Shown: positions 52,941 to 61,926 of the stretch, piece by piece
How the letters are laid out: each line of letters begins with the position of its first letter
Numbering within the stretch: position 1 is the first letter of the stretch
The notes under the pieces: model-generated
The model's database searches: none
The model's input: only the letters and a program-made list of their open reading frames with translations
Told to the model about the DNA's origin: nothing
Position numbers and translations under genes: made by a program
Assembly: GCF_003369565.1 (NCBI RefSeq)
Contig: NZ_PIOD01000005.1
Span: forward strand, 248,001 to 312,000
Direction of reading: 5' to 3'
Source of the DNA: Oceanobacillus chungangensis
Lineage (GTDB): Bacteria; Bacillota; Bacilli; Bacillales; Amphibacillaceae
Length of the DNA stretch: 64,000 bases

Positions 52941-53722
52941 ATGACAAAAAAACTAATATTTTTTGATATAGATGGAACGCTGTTTGATGATGAGAAGAAA
53001 CTGCCTTCATCAACAAAGATAGCAATAGGACAATTACAGGATCAAGGTCATGAAATTGCGATTGCAACTGGTCGCTCGCCATTTAATTTTAAAGAACTAC
53101 AAGCAGAGTTAAACATTGATGCATATGTAAGTTTTAATGGTCAATATGTTGTACATAATAACGAAGTCATTTATAAGAACGCGATTGTGATCCCAAGAAA
53201 TTAGCAGAATTGACGAGTTTCTCCGTGGAAAAGGAACATCCGTTAGTATATATGAACGAAGCGGAATGGAATTCTAATATTGAGAGCCATGAACAAATAA
53301 GTGAAGCAATAGATTCACTAAAGGTAAATAGTGAACTGACGTATAATCCTACCTTCTTTGAAGGACGGGAAATTTATCAAACACTGCTTTTCTGCACGGA
53401 AGAAAGTGATTCTATGTATCAGAATAAGTTTCCCGAACTTGATTTTGTAAGATGGCATACATACTCATTAGATGTAATTCCAATGGGAGGCTCAAAAGCA
53501 AACGGAATTGAACAGCTTGTTCGCCATTTAGGCATCGAGTTGAAGGATGTTTACGCTTTTGGTGATGGGTTGAATGATATTGAAATGCTTAAATATATTC
53601 CAAATAGCATTGCAATGGGCAATGGACATGAAGAGGCAAAAAAGGTAGCGAAGTACGTGACGAAGCATGTTGGTGATGATGGGATACTGCATGGATTGAA
53701 GATGGTTGGGTTGTTGAAGTAG
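52941..53722 (+). pseudogene. Cof-type HAD-IIB phosphatase, frameshifted
   Basis: The first part (52941-53204) encodes 87 residues with the HAD nucleophile motif FFDIDGTLFDD and ATGRSPFN, then ends at TAG. The second part is open from about 53195 in another frame and encodes the rest: KANGIEQLVRHLGI, FGDGLNDIEMLKYI and GNGHEEAKKVAKYVT, the HAD motifs III and IV. Joined near 53191-53195, where one base seems to be missing in TCCCAAGAAA, the product would be about 260 residues, normal for the family (sugar-phosphate or phosphate ester hydrolases). It is either a recent pseudogene or a sequence error. Confidence 0.8.
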
Positions 53723-53746
53723 TTTTTGGTAATGGTTGGATAGCGG

Positions 53747-53908
53747 TATAATATGACATGAACACAAGATATTTACCATGATATTATTCCGTCATTTCCT
53801 GGGAAATATCTACAAAAAATGCGTTAATATCTGATAGTAATCGGGGAGGGACTTGGAACAAGCTCCTCCTCGAAACTGAGCATTCACATTGGGGAATGCT
53901 CCTTTTTT
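53747..53908 (+). ncRNA. Candidate small structured RNA ending in a terminator
   Basis: TATAAT at 53747-53752 could be a -10 box. Downstream, AGATATTT and AAATATCT close one stem (about 53767-53811), CGGGGAGG and CCTCCTCG a second (about 53842-53872), and GAGCATTC (53878-53885) with GAATGCTC (53894-53901) and a following C-T6 a clear terminator. No ORF with a ribosome site is evident. It could instead be the 3' end of the HAD transcript. No known family is recognised. Confidence 0.35.
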
Positions 53909-54098
53909 AATTACTTTACTGAAGCAGTGATGAATACTTCTACTGCGTTTGTTATGTACATCTCTTTACTAATTGCGCTACCATAATCTGCGAAGTAAGA
54001 GGGTACCGATCCCTACGCTCTCTTACTTACACAGTTTATATTACACTCCCTTTTGTGGGTAACCCATCATTGTAATTTTACTGATAGTCTACTTTTCG

Positions 54099-55709
54099 TC
54101 ATTTTGTTTCCTTATAAACAAAATAATCGAAGTCAGCAGATAGATTCTGTCCAGAAGTATCCTGACATTGCATTCCAACAAACGCACCTGTGAAGAACCC
54201 CCCACCTTGAATATAATCATCGGATAGTTTATAAGCATACAATTCAACCGGAATTACGCTCCATTCTTTACCATCAAAAGAGTAGAAATACTGATAAATG
54301 TTGGTTTTAACTTCAACACGTAAATAAATATAATCTACTTCATCCGGGATACTAATTTTTTCTCTTCTTAGTGGTTGATCAAATGCAAAGTTATCACAAG
54401 TGGTTAAGTCTAGAATTCTGCCAAGTTCTTCATCCCATGTTATCTGTAGTGCCGTCCAGTTTTGTGTGTTGTAATAGTTCACTAAACCTGCTGCCTGTTG
54501 GAAGGATTCTGGATTAAATGCAACCTTCGTCTCCGCAGTGAAATTAAAATGCTGCCAGCGACGAGCGATAAAAGCTTGTGTAAACTTAGATGTGAGAGAC
54601 TCTTTTCCATATAATCTTAAATGACCAGGATTATCCTTGAGTGAAACGATTTCTTCCCCTAATGGAATTCGTAAAGATTGAAAATGCTGATTTAATTGTT
54701 CAGAATCAAAGTCATCTTTTTCATCAAAATCCTTTTCCCAGATTACTTCCTCTATCTTTGGTCCTTTAATTTCTAATGAAGGTTGATTGCCACCAACGAC
54801 ATATGGCCAATCATCCTTCCATTCCAACCTTTGAATCGCTGTTTCCCTGCCAAGCGGACAAAAGCCTCTGGGATCAAGTAATGGTTCATCCTCTTTTGGT
54901 AATGGACGTCCTGTTAAATGGACGAGGAACCAGTCATCCGTATGGGTATGAACAATAGATGCATGTCCAGCCTTTTGTAACGGATTTCTCGGATCCATCA
55001 TGGAGGTGATTAACGGATTTTCTGGATGTACTTCATACGGTCCCCATAGGTTTTTAGAACGAGCGATTGTTGCTTGATGCTCATACTTTGTGCCACCTTC
55101 AGCTGTTAATAGATAATAATAGCCGTTGATTTTATACAAATGTGGCGCCTCAGTTAATTTTATATCTGTACCTCGAAAAATGATTTCAGATTTTCCTACA
55201 AGTTTTTGCTCACTGGCATTGTATTCCTGAAGAATAATTCCATTAAAGTTGTGCTTCCCGATTCGATGATCCCAATACATATTGACGAAATACTTCCTTC
55301 CATCCTCATCATGGAACAAGGATGGATCAAACCCAGAACTATTCATTGGAATGGGTTCAGACCACTCGCCATCAATCGTTTCACAAGTAACAAGATAATT
55401 ATGAACATCCTTCCATCGTCCTTCAGTTACTTTTACATCGGAATAAATGAGCCAAAACTTCCCATCGCTGTAGGAAAGAGCAGGTGCCCAAACGCCACCG
55501 GAATCAGGATTACCCATCATATTCAACTGGCTTAATCGTTTAAGTGGTCTTGAAACAAGACGCCAGTTTTTTAAGTCCTTGGAATGGTAAATTCCGACTC
55601 CAGGGAACCACTCAAAAGTAGATACAGCAATGTAATAATCATCCCCAGCTCGACAAATACTTGGATCAGGGTTAAAACCAGTTAAAATTGGATTTTGAAT
55701 CGTAGTCAT
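54099..55709 (-). CDS. xynB: Beta-xylosidase, glycoside hydrolase family 43
   Basis: The 536-residue protein has no signal peptide and acts in the cytoplasm. The five-bladed propeller (about 1-310) carries the GH43 acids: Asp15 in NPDPS, Asp in SSGFDPSLF (pKa modulator) and Glu in LTEAPHLYK (general acid). The C-terminal 200 residues form the beta-sandwich of GH43 subfamily 11 xylosidases. It releases xylose from imported xylo-oligosaccharides. It lies downstream of xylR on the same strand with a 123-base gap containing a cre-like site, and next to an ABC sugar importer. Confidence 0.92.
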   Translation of the reverse strand: MTTIQNPILTGFNPDPSICRAGDDYYIAVSTFEWFPGVGIYHSKDLKNWRLVSRPLKRLSQLNMMGNPDSGGVWAPALSYSDGKFWLIYSDVKVTEGRWKDVHNYLVTCETIDGEWSEPIPMNSSGFDPSLFHDEDGRKYFVNMYWDHRIGKHNFNGIILQEYNASEQKLVGKSEIIFRGTDIKLTEAPHLYKINGYYYLLTAEGGTKYEHQATIARSKNLWGPYEVHPENPLITSMMDPRNPLQKAGHASIVHTHTDDWFLVHLTGRPLPKEDEPLLDPRGFCPLGRETAIQRLEWKDDWPYVVGGNQPSLEIKGPKIEEVIWEKDFDEKDDFDSEQLNQHFQSLRIPLGEEIVSLKDNPGHLRLYGKESLTSKFTQAFIARRWQHFNFTAETKVAFNPESFQQAAGLVNYYNTQNWTALQITWDEELGRILDLTTCDNFAFDQPLRREKISIPDEVDYIYLRVEVKTNIYQYFYSFDGKEWSVIPVELYAYKLSDDYIQGGGFFTGAFVGMQCQDTSGQNLSADFDYFVYKETK

Positions 55710-55764
55710 GATAAATCTCCCCTTTATTTTTTTGAATGAATATATTAGAAAGCATTCATCTGTT

Positions 55765-55778
55765 CGAATGCGCTTTCA
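55765..55778 (-). promoter_or_regulatory. cre-like site upstream of xynB
   Basis: On the minus strand TGAAAGCGCATTCG matches the cre consensus TGWAANCGNTNWCA at all but two defined positions. It lies about 60 bases before the xynB start, in the right place for CcpA control. Nearby GAAAGCATTC and GAATGCGCTTTC also form an imperfect inverted repeat. Confidence 0.6.
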
Positions 55779-55832
55779 TATTAAGATAACTACTTACTTA
55801 AAAGATAAATAAGTAGCAAAGTTATTTCATTT

Positions 55833-57032
55833 TTAGAGAGAAAATATCTCTTTGACTAAAAAGTTATCAACTGAAAATGCAGCAACACCTAACGCTGTAG
55901 AATGAGTTGATAGCTCGGAAAAGTCTATTTGCAAACCCTTTTGGTTGAACGATAGTGTTTGATTGCTTCGATTAAGAAGCGCTTCGGTTAACCATTTCTT
56001 AGCAGTTGCTATTCGATTGCCAATGATTACTTGTTGCGGATTAAAGGTATTGATAATGTTATTAATTCCAACCCCTAAATAATGCCCCAAGTCTTCGAAT
56101 AATCGGATTGCCTCGATATCTCCGGAGTTTGCAAGTTCGATTAAGCTTTCCAAAGAAAGCTCACCATCTTGAGCAGTTATTATTTCTAATCGTTCCGCAT
56201 TTTTTAATAAAGCCTGCTCTGAAGCATATAATTCCCAGCAGCCGTTATTCCCGCATCTACATTTATCCCCGTTTACTTCGATTGTCATATGTCCTAATTC
56301 TCCAGAGAAACCATTATTACCTCGATAAAGCTCTCCATTTAAAATAAGACCAACCCCAATCCCGATTCCATCACTTACATATATAATATTATTAAAATCC
56401 TTGCCGGCACCAAACATCTTCTCACCATATGCCCCTGCATTCGCTTCATTTTCGATCGTGATTGGAAGATTATATTTTTCTTCTAATATTTCCTTTAACT
56501 TAATATTTCTCCAACCAAGATTAGGAGCCAATAATATTTCTTCGCTTCTATCTACTACCCCTGGTACACCGATGCCAATTCCAATAATTCCATAGGGACT
56601 TGAGGGTGCTGTTGAAAGTAATAAATCAATAATGCCAAATAATTTTCCAGTAATTTCTTCAAAAGAAAGATTACTGAATTTAATCAGTTCTTCATGATGA
56701 ATGTTTCCTTGCAGATCTGTTATTATTCCTAGCATGTAGTTAACGCCTATATCGATTCCAATTGAATATCCTGCTACTTGATTGTAGAGGAGCATTACAG
56801 GTCTTCTTCCGCCACTAGATTCCCCTGGACCAGATTCGTAAATAATTTTTTCTTCTAGCAATTGATTAACGAGGGAGGAGACTGTACCTTTATTTAGTCC
56901 AGTTTCATTAGCAATCATTGGTCTTGTAATAGGTGAACTTTCAATAATTTTCCTTAATACTAATGCTTTGTTCTCTTGTTTTACAACGTGTTGGTTCCAT
57001 GTTTTATTCACTTCCATTTGCAATTTCACCAC
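55833..57032 (-). CDS. xylR: XylR-type ROK repressor
   Basis: The 399-residue protein has an N-terminal winged HTH (about 20-80; ITRPMIANETGLNKGTVSSL) and a ROK domain with SIGIDIGVNYMLGIITD, IGIGVPG, ENEANAGA and the full zinc motif CRCGNNGCWE. This matches Bacillus XylR, which represses xylose genes until xylose binds. The gene is followed by a xylosidase gene and is divergent from a sugar importer. A palindrome over its own promoter suggests autoregulation. Confidence 0.88.
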   Translation of the reverse strand: MVKLQMEVNKTWNQHVVKQENKALVLRKIIESSPITRPMIANETGLNKGTVSSLVNQLLEEKIIYESGPGESSGGRRPVMLLYNQVAGYSIGIDIGVNYMLGIITDLQGNIHHEELIKFSNLSFEEITGKLFGIIDLLLSTAPSSPYGIIGIGIGVPGVVDRSEEILLAPNLGWRNIKLKEILEEKYNLPITIENEANAGAYGEKMFGAGKDFNNIIYVSDGIGIGVGLILNGELYRGNNGFSGELGHMTIEVNGDKCRCGNNGCWELYASEQALLKNAERLEIITAQDGELSLESLIELANSGDIEAIRLFEDLGHYLGVGINNIINTFNPQQVIIGNRIATAKKWLTEALLNRSNQTLSFNQKGLQIDFSELSTHSTALGVAAFSVDNFLVKEIFSL

Positions 57033-57064
57033 TATCTTTTAAAAGTAATTGATCATATAATTAC

Positions 57065-57099
57065 ATTATACACTTTGTTCATACACTAGACAAACAAAG
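57065..57099 (-). promoter_or_regulatory. xylR promoter with overlapping operator
   Basis: On the minus strand TTGTCT (57088-57093), 17 bases and TATAAT (57065-57070) form a good sigma-A promoter for xylR. The inverted repeat CTTTGTT (57073-57079) and AACAAAG (57093-57099) covers the -35 box and spacer. Its arms resemble the TTTGTT/AACAAA halves of the Bacillus xyl operator. It could control both xylR and the divergent importer. Confidence 0.65.
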
Positions 57100-57165
57100 A
57101 TAATTTTGGTAATCTATAAATGTGCTTGATACATAAGCCGATACAATATTATAGGGGGTTTAACG

Positions 57166-58473
57166 ATGAAGGCAAAGAAAGCAATTGCATTATTGTTTGG
57201 AGCTGTTGTTGCTGTTTTATTACTTGCAGGCTGTTCAGGATCAAATGATGAAAAGACAAGTTCTAGTGGGTCTGACTCTGGTGATACAAAGACGGTAAAG
57301 TTTATGCACTTATGGCCTGAAGGAAGTTCAAAACTGCATCATCAAATTGTAAGCGATATCATTAGTGATTTTGAAGAAGAAAATCAAGATATTAAAATTG
57401 AACCCGAAGTACTAAGCAATGAACAATATAAAGACAAATTAAAAGTTTTATCAGCATCGAATGAGTTACCAGATGTGGGAATGACATGGGCAGCCGGATT
57501 CCTTGAGCCATATGTCAATGGGAACAAGTTTGCCGCATTAGACGATGTTATAGAGAAAGATTTATTTGTATCAGGAACAGTAGAATCTTATGCAATTGAC
57601 AATAAAACATATGGACTTCCGTTAGAATTAAATATTGCAACCGTATTTTATAATAAAGAAATTTTCAATGAAAATGGTTTAGAAGTACCAGAAACATACG
57701 AAGAAATGCAGAATGTAATTCAAACATTAAGTGATAATGGAGTAGCTCCAATTGCACTTGGGAATAAAGATCGATGGACAGGATCGCTTTGGTATATGTA
57801 TTTTGCAGATCGAATCGGTGGTTCAGATGTTTTGACAAACGCGATTAACCGAACAGGTTCTTTCGAGGATCCATCATTAGTTAAGGCTGCTGAAGAAGTG
57901 CAAGGTTTAGTAGATATGAATGCGTTCGTAAAAGGATTTAATGGACTTTCAGATCAAGAAGCTAAAAGTATGTTTATGAACAAGCAAGCAGCAATGTACT
58001 TAATCGCAACATGGGATCTACCAAACTATACTACGAACGAAGATGTTCCACAGGAATTTAGAGATTCGGTAGGATACTTTAACTTTCCAACTGTTGAAGG
58101 AAAAGGGGATATGAATAGTTTTGTAGGTGGACCTGGTGTTGGATTATTCGTTTCGGAGGATTCAGAAGTTAAAGAAGAGGCAAAAGCATTTGCTGCCTAT
58201 TTTGCAAAACAATGGGGAGAAAAATCTGTTACAGAAGCGGGAGTAATACCTGCTACAAAAGTGGATGCTGGAGCATTAGATCTACCGGAATTGTATGTCG
58301 ATGTATTAAGTGATTTAAATTCTGCTAGTAACATTACCTTATTTGCAGACGTTCAATTAAGTCCAGATGTGGCACAAGTTCATCTAAATGCAATCCAAGC
58401 ATTATTTGGTGGGGAAGTAACGCCAGAGGGATTTGCGAAGGAACATGAGGATGCACTGACAAAAGAAGAATAG
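57166..58473 (+). CDS. Carbohydrate ABC transporter substrate-binding lipoprotein
   Basis: The 435-residue protein has a lipoprotein signal (LLLAGC) and a family 1 sugar-binding fold: KFMHLWPEGS, SNEQYKDKLKVLSASNELPDV, YGLPLELNIATVFYNKEIF, GNKDRWTGSLW. It captures an oligosaccharide, likely xylo-oligosaccharide given xylR and xynB alongside. AGGGGG precedes the ATG. A bulged intercistronic stem separates it from the permease genes. Confidence 0.9.
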   Translation: MKAKKAIALLFGAVVAVLLLAGCSGSNDEKTSSSGSDSGDTKTVKFMHLWPEGSSKLHHQIVSDIISDFEEENQDIKIEPEVLSNEQYKDKLKVLSASNELPDVGMTWAAGFLEPYVNGNKFAALDDVIEKDLFVSGTVESYAIDNKTYGLPLELNIATVFYNKEIFNENGLEVPETYEEMQNVIQTLSDNGVAPIALGNKDRWTGSLWYMYFADRIGGSDVLTNAINRTGSFEDPSLVKAAEEVQGLVDMNAFVKGFNGLSDQEAKSMFMNKQAAMYLIATWDLPNYTTNEDVPQEFRDSVGYFNFPTVEGKGDMNSFVGGPGVGLFVSEDSEVKEEAKAFAAYFAKQWGEKSVTEAGVIPATKVDAGALDLPELYVDVLSDLNSASNITLFADVQLSPDVAQVHLNAIQALFGGEVTPEGFAKEHEDALTKEE

Positions 58474-58505
58474 ATAAGTAGAATTTTCTTTATATAATCA
58501 AGTGA

Positions 58506-58539
58506 AAAGGACTAGCCTTTCATTGTGGTTAGTTCCTTT
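58506..58539 (+). promoter_or_regulatory. Intercistronic stem-loop between binding protein and permease genes
   Basis: AAAGGACTAGCC (58506-58517) can pair with GGTTAGTTCCTTT (58527-58539) with one bulge. Such stems between binding protein and permease genes commonly protect the upstream mRNA or partly end transcription, so that binding protein is made in excess. Confidence 0.5.
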
Positions 58540-58568
58540 CCCATTTTGTAATAAAACGGGGTGAGAAG

Positions 58569-59447
58569 ATGCATAAAGTGATGTCTAACAAATGGATTAT
58601 TACACTGTATTTACTACCAGCTTTCCTCCTAATAGCAGTATTGATTTTTATTCCATTAATATTGTCTGGATATTACGGTTTAATGAACTGGGACGGAATA
58701 GGGATAATGCAGTTTATCGGATTTGAGAATTACATTCAAGCACTTCAAGATATGAAGTTTTGGAGTAGTGCGTTACATTCATTTTTATTAGCAGCGTTCT
58801 CAACGCTTAGTCTAATTGTTTACTTAGCTGTTGCGCTTATTTTGGCATCAAAGATAAAAGGGACAAATTTATTAAGAAAAATATATTTAATTCCCATGCT
58901 GCTATCATCAGTTGCAATCGCACAGCTTTGGATTAAAGTATATAATCCAACAAATGGTATGTTAAATAGTATTTTGATGGCAATCGGGATTGAGAATCCA
59001 CCAGAGTGGTTGGCAGACCCTTCTATCGTATTATTTGCGATCTTTATACCAATCATCTGGCAATATGCTGGATTTTATATTTTGATTTATTATGCAGCAC
59101 TGAAAAATATCCCAGACACTGTGATAGAAGCAGCAAAAATCGATGGAGCGACTCCATTACAAATAGCACTAAAGATTAAATTACCATTGATTATGAATGT
59201 ATTTAAAGTAACGATTGTGTTAGCTGTCGTCGGTTCATTAAAATATTTCGATTTAATCTACGTAATGACTGGTGGAGGACCAAATGGAGCTAGTGAAGTA
59301 ATGGCATCATATATGTATAAGCTAGCTTTTTCAAGCAATGACTTTGGCTATGGAAGTGCAATTGGGTTCCTCTTATTAATCATAACCTTAATTGTTACTG
59401 TGATTATCAGAAAAGTAACTGCAACAAAGGAAGAAATTGAATATTAA
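58569..59447 (+). CDS. Carbohydrate ABC transporter permease (MalF/UgpA type)
   Basis: The 292-residue protein has six hydrophobic segments and the EAA loop VIEAAKIDGATPLQIALKI. It pairs with the permease encoded 15 bases downstream to form the membrane channel. The ATP-binding subunit is not encoded here; Bacillaceae usually share one such ATPase (MsmX type) between several sugar importers. Confidence 0.92.
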   Translation: MHKVMSNKWIITLYLLPAFLLIAVLIFIPLILSGYYGLMNWDGIGIMQFIGFENYIQALQDMKFWSSALHSFLLAAFSTLSLIVYLAVALILASKIKGTNLLRKIYLIPMLLSSVAIAQLWIKVYNPTNGMLNSILMAIGIENPPEWLADPSIVLFAIFIPIIWQYAGFYILIYYAALKNIPDTVIEAAKIDGATPLQIALKIKLPLIMNVFKVTIVLAVVGSLKYFDLIYVMTGGGPNGASEVMASYMYKLAFSSNDFGYGSAIGFLLLIITLIVTVIIRKVTATKEEIEY

Positions 59448-59462
59448 TAGGAGGTTTAGCAT

Positions 59463-60284
59463 ATGGGACGCATTGGTTATGTTTTTCTCTACCTATGTTT
59501 AGCGGCCGTAGCTGTGTTCCAGGTTTTCCCTATCTTTTGGTTAATTCTGTTTTCTTTAAAAGATAACTATGAAATATTTGCAGGAAATCCATTTGCATTA
59601 CCAGAAGCAGTAAAATGGGAAAACTACCTAAGTGTATTTCAAGGCGGCATAGGTACTTATTTTTGGAACAGTATTTGGACAACAATTGTTTCTACAATGT
59701 TAACCGTTCTAATCGCTAGTATGGCTACATTTGTAATCACAAGGATGCGCTGGAAATTGAGTAAGCTAGTATTAAGTTTATTTCTAATTGGGCTTATGAT
59801 ACCGATGCATTCCGCTTTAATACCATTATTCAAGATGTTCATGGAAGCAGGTTTAATTGATAATCCTATATCCATTATTATTACATACACGGCGTATAAT
59901 TTGCCGATTACAATGATGATATTATTAGGATTTTATAGTACGATTCCTCGTGAAATAGAAGAGGCGGCGATAGTTGACGGTAGTTCGATTCATCGATTGT
60001 TTTTCCGAATTATATTGCCAATATCAGCACCAGTATTATCAACGACTGTAATTATAAACATGATCTATAACTGGAATGAGTTTGTCTTTGTAAATACATT
60101 TATTAGTTCAGATAAATATAAAACATTGACAGTTGGGATGCAAAACTTTATAGGTCAATACATGACGGACTGGGGAGCAATCGGAGCTACCTTGGTCATT
60201 AGCTTTTTACCGATTTTAATAGCCTTCTTATTCTTTAGCGATCGAATAGTAGAGGGTATTACATCGAGCGCTGTAAAAGGATAG
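59463..60284 (+). CDS. Carbohydrate ABC transporter permease (MalG/UgpE type)
   Basis: The 273-residue protein has six hydrophobic segments and the EAA loop EIEEAAIVDGSSIHRLFFRI. AGGAGG precedes its ATG. It is the second channel subunit of the importer and the last gene of this transcript before a hairpin. Confidence 0.92.
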   Translation: MGRIGYVFLYLCLAAVAVFQVFPIFWLILFSLKDNYEIFAGNPFALPEAVKWENYLSVFQGGIGTYFWNSIWTTIVSTMLTVLIASMATFVITRMRWKLSKLVLSLFLIGLMIPMHSALIPLFKMFMEAGLIDNPISIIITYTAYNLPITMMILLGFYSTIPREIEEAAIVDGSSIHRLFFRIILPISAPVLSTTVIINMIYNWNEFVFVNTFISSDKYKTLTVGMQNFIGQYMTDWGAIGATLVISFLPILIAFLFFSDRIVEGITSSAVKG

Positions 60285-60290
60285 GCAGCA

Positions 60291-60324
60291 AAACCACCTT
60301 ACATCAATAGAGAAGGTGGTTTGC
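60291..60324. terminator. Hairpin between permease and DUF624 genes
   Basis: AAACCACCTT (60291-60300) pairs with AAGGTGGTTT (60313-60322). The T tract is better on the minus strand, so it may serve mainly the converging DUF624 gene. Confidence 0.65.
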
Positions 60325-60328
60325 GGTG

Positions 60329-60946
60329 TTATTTAGCTGTATTTTCCGTTATTTTATTGAAGATGTTTAAACATAGCCACATTGTAATAAAAGCATAGGA
60401 ACTACCGCCGAAGATAAAGAATAACGGTGGAATCAAATACATGATAAAAAAGATTGAAACAAGACTTAGGAGCATTAAGATAGTTTGGATTGGATTTACT
60501 AGCATAATTAGGAAAGCATTTTTAATTAGTTTGAAAATCTTTAAATCAAAATGAACGAATGCAGGAAATATATAAAATAGAAACAAAACAAATACTAGAA
60601 TAAATGCGAATAGTGGAGCATATGTCCATGTTAACCAATCTAGTGTGTTTAATTGGATGAAAAATAGATTGATAGTTATTATAGCTGTAATCAACGAAAT
60701 GAATATACCGAGCTGATTACTTTTTAGAAAATCACCTCGGTAATATTTCCAAAAAGATTTTAAGATTGGAAAATCGGATTTGCCTCTTAGCCAATCTCGA
60801 ACAATGGCAAACATTGCAATCGTTGATGGGAAGAAACCAAAAATGACTCCACCTAATAATGTGAAAAGAATCCATAGAAGGTTAATATAAGCAAATCTCG
60901 TAATCCACTCTAATATATTGTAAATTGCAGCGTTAATAGTATTCAT
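60329..60946 (-). CDS. DUF624/YesL-family membrane protein
   Basis: ATG 60946 has AGGGGG six bases upstream; an ATG two codons earlier abuts that site. The 205-residue protein has about five membrane segments and the family features FFPSTIAMFAIVRDWLRGK near residue 40 and an aromatic-rich C terminus. YesL-family genes lie next to carbohydrate ABC importers in many Bacillus species, as here, but the molecular role is not known. Confidence 0.8.
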   Translation of the reverse strand: MNTINAAIYNILEWITRFAYINLLWILFTLLGGVIFGFFPSTIAMFAIVRDWLRGKSDFPILKSFWKYYRGDFLKSNQLGIFISLITAIITINLFFIQLNTLDWLTWTYAPLFAFILVFVLFLFYIFPAFVHFDLKIFKLIKNAFLIMLVNPIQTILMLLSLVSIFFIMYLIPPLFFIFGGSSYAFITMWLCLNIFNKITENTAK

Positions 60947-61236
60947 GAACATCCCCCTGATAGTTGATCTAGTAGTAATTCCATGTGTAATTGCCGGATG
61001 AAGCCATTAGGAAATTAATTTAACTTTGTTCATTCGATAGCTATACTAATAATTTATAAATATTATTCTACATGAAAGTACTTACATTAACGAGCTTTAT
61101 TTGCTCAGCGAGTAGTAGCAAACTAGTTATGAAGCTACAACATTATGACCTTCAGAAATAAATTCAAGTAACACGTACATGCTTATTATTGGAAATATAT
61201 ATAGCGATTCTCAAACTTATTAGGAGATGATATTTT

Positions 61237-61887
61237 ATGAAAAGAGCATTAATTTTCCAAGGTGGTTGGGATGGACACGAACCCAAAGAAGTAGCAAGTA
61301 TTTTAGCTGGAATTCTTAAAGAAGAAGATTTTCATGTAAAAGTTACAAATACACTAACAACACTCGAAGAAGATGATTTGAACACGTATGACTTAATTGT
61401 TCCTAACTGGACACAAGGAACAATTACCCAAGAACAGTTACAACCTCTCATTAATGCTATAGCAAATGGTACTGGTTTAGCTGGCTTGCATGGTGGACTA
61501 GGAGACTCATTTCGATGGGAGACGGAGTATCAATTTATGGTTGGCGGTCAATGGGTAGCACATCCAGGGAATGATGGTGTCACATATCAAGTACATATTT
61601 TGGATTCAGACCATCCGCTTACAGAAGGTATGGAGAATTTTACCGTTGTATCGGAGCAGTATTACATGCATGTGGATCCTGCAGTTCATGTTCATGCTAC
61701 AACTAGATTTCCAGTAGCAGAAGGTGCTCACCAAACAAATGGTGAGGTGGATATGCCAGTAGTTTGGACAAAAAAATGGGGAAAAGGAAAAGTCTACTAT
61801 TGTTCATTAGGCCATGTTGCAGAAATCGTTAGAATGCCGGAAGTTATGAACTTGATGCGGAAAGGGTTCGTTTGGGCAAGCAGATAG
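61237..61887 (+). CDS. ThuA-domain protein
   Basis: The 216-residue protein has the ThuA fold, related to class I glutamine amidotransferases: ALIFQGGWDGHEPKEVA, LIVPNWTQGTIT, GLAGLHGGLGDSFRW and SEQYYMHVDP. ThuA-type proteins occur in trehalose and glycoside catabolism operons, often next to Gfo/Idh/MocA oxidoreductases; the catalysed step is not settled in general. A ribosome site TAGGAG lies upstream of ATG. The 284-base gap before it (60953-61236) holds no gene. Confidence 0.85.
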   Translation: MKRALIFQGGWDGHEPKEVASILAGILKEEDFHVKVTNTLTTLEEDDLNTYDLIVPNWTQGTITQEQLQPLINAIANGTGLAGLHGGLGDSFRWETEYQFMVGGQWVAHPGNDGVTYQVHILDSDHPLTEGMENFTVVSEQYYMHVDPAVHVHATTRFPVAEGAHQTNGEVDMPVVWTKKWGKGKVYYCSLGHVAEIVRMPEVMNLMRKGFVWASR

Positions 61888-61926
61888 AAAAGTATATATA
61901 AATGAAACAAGAATAGGATGGGTGTA

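Noticed and set aside
53830-53908. T-box leader
   Set aside because: The T-box core sequence is absent and no aminoacyl-tRNA or amino acid gene follows on the plus strand.
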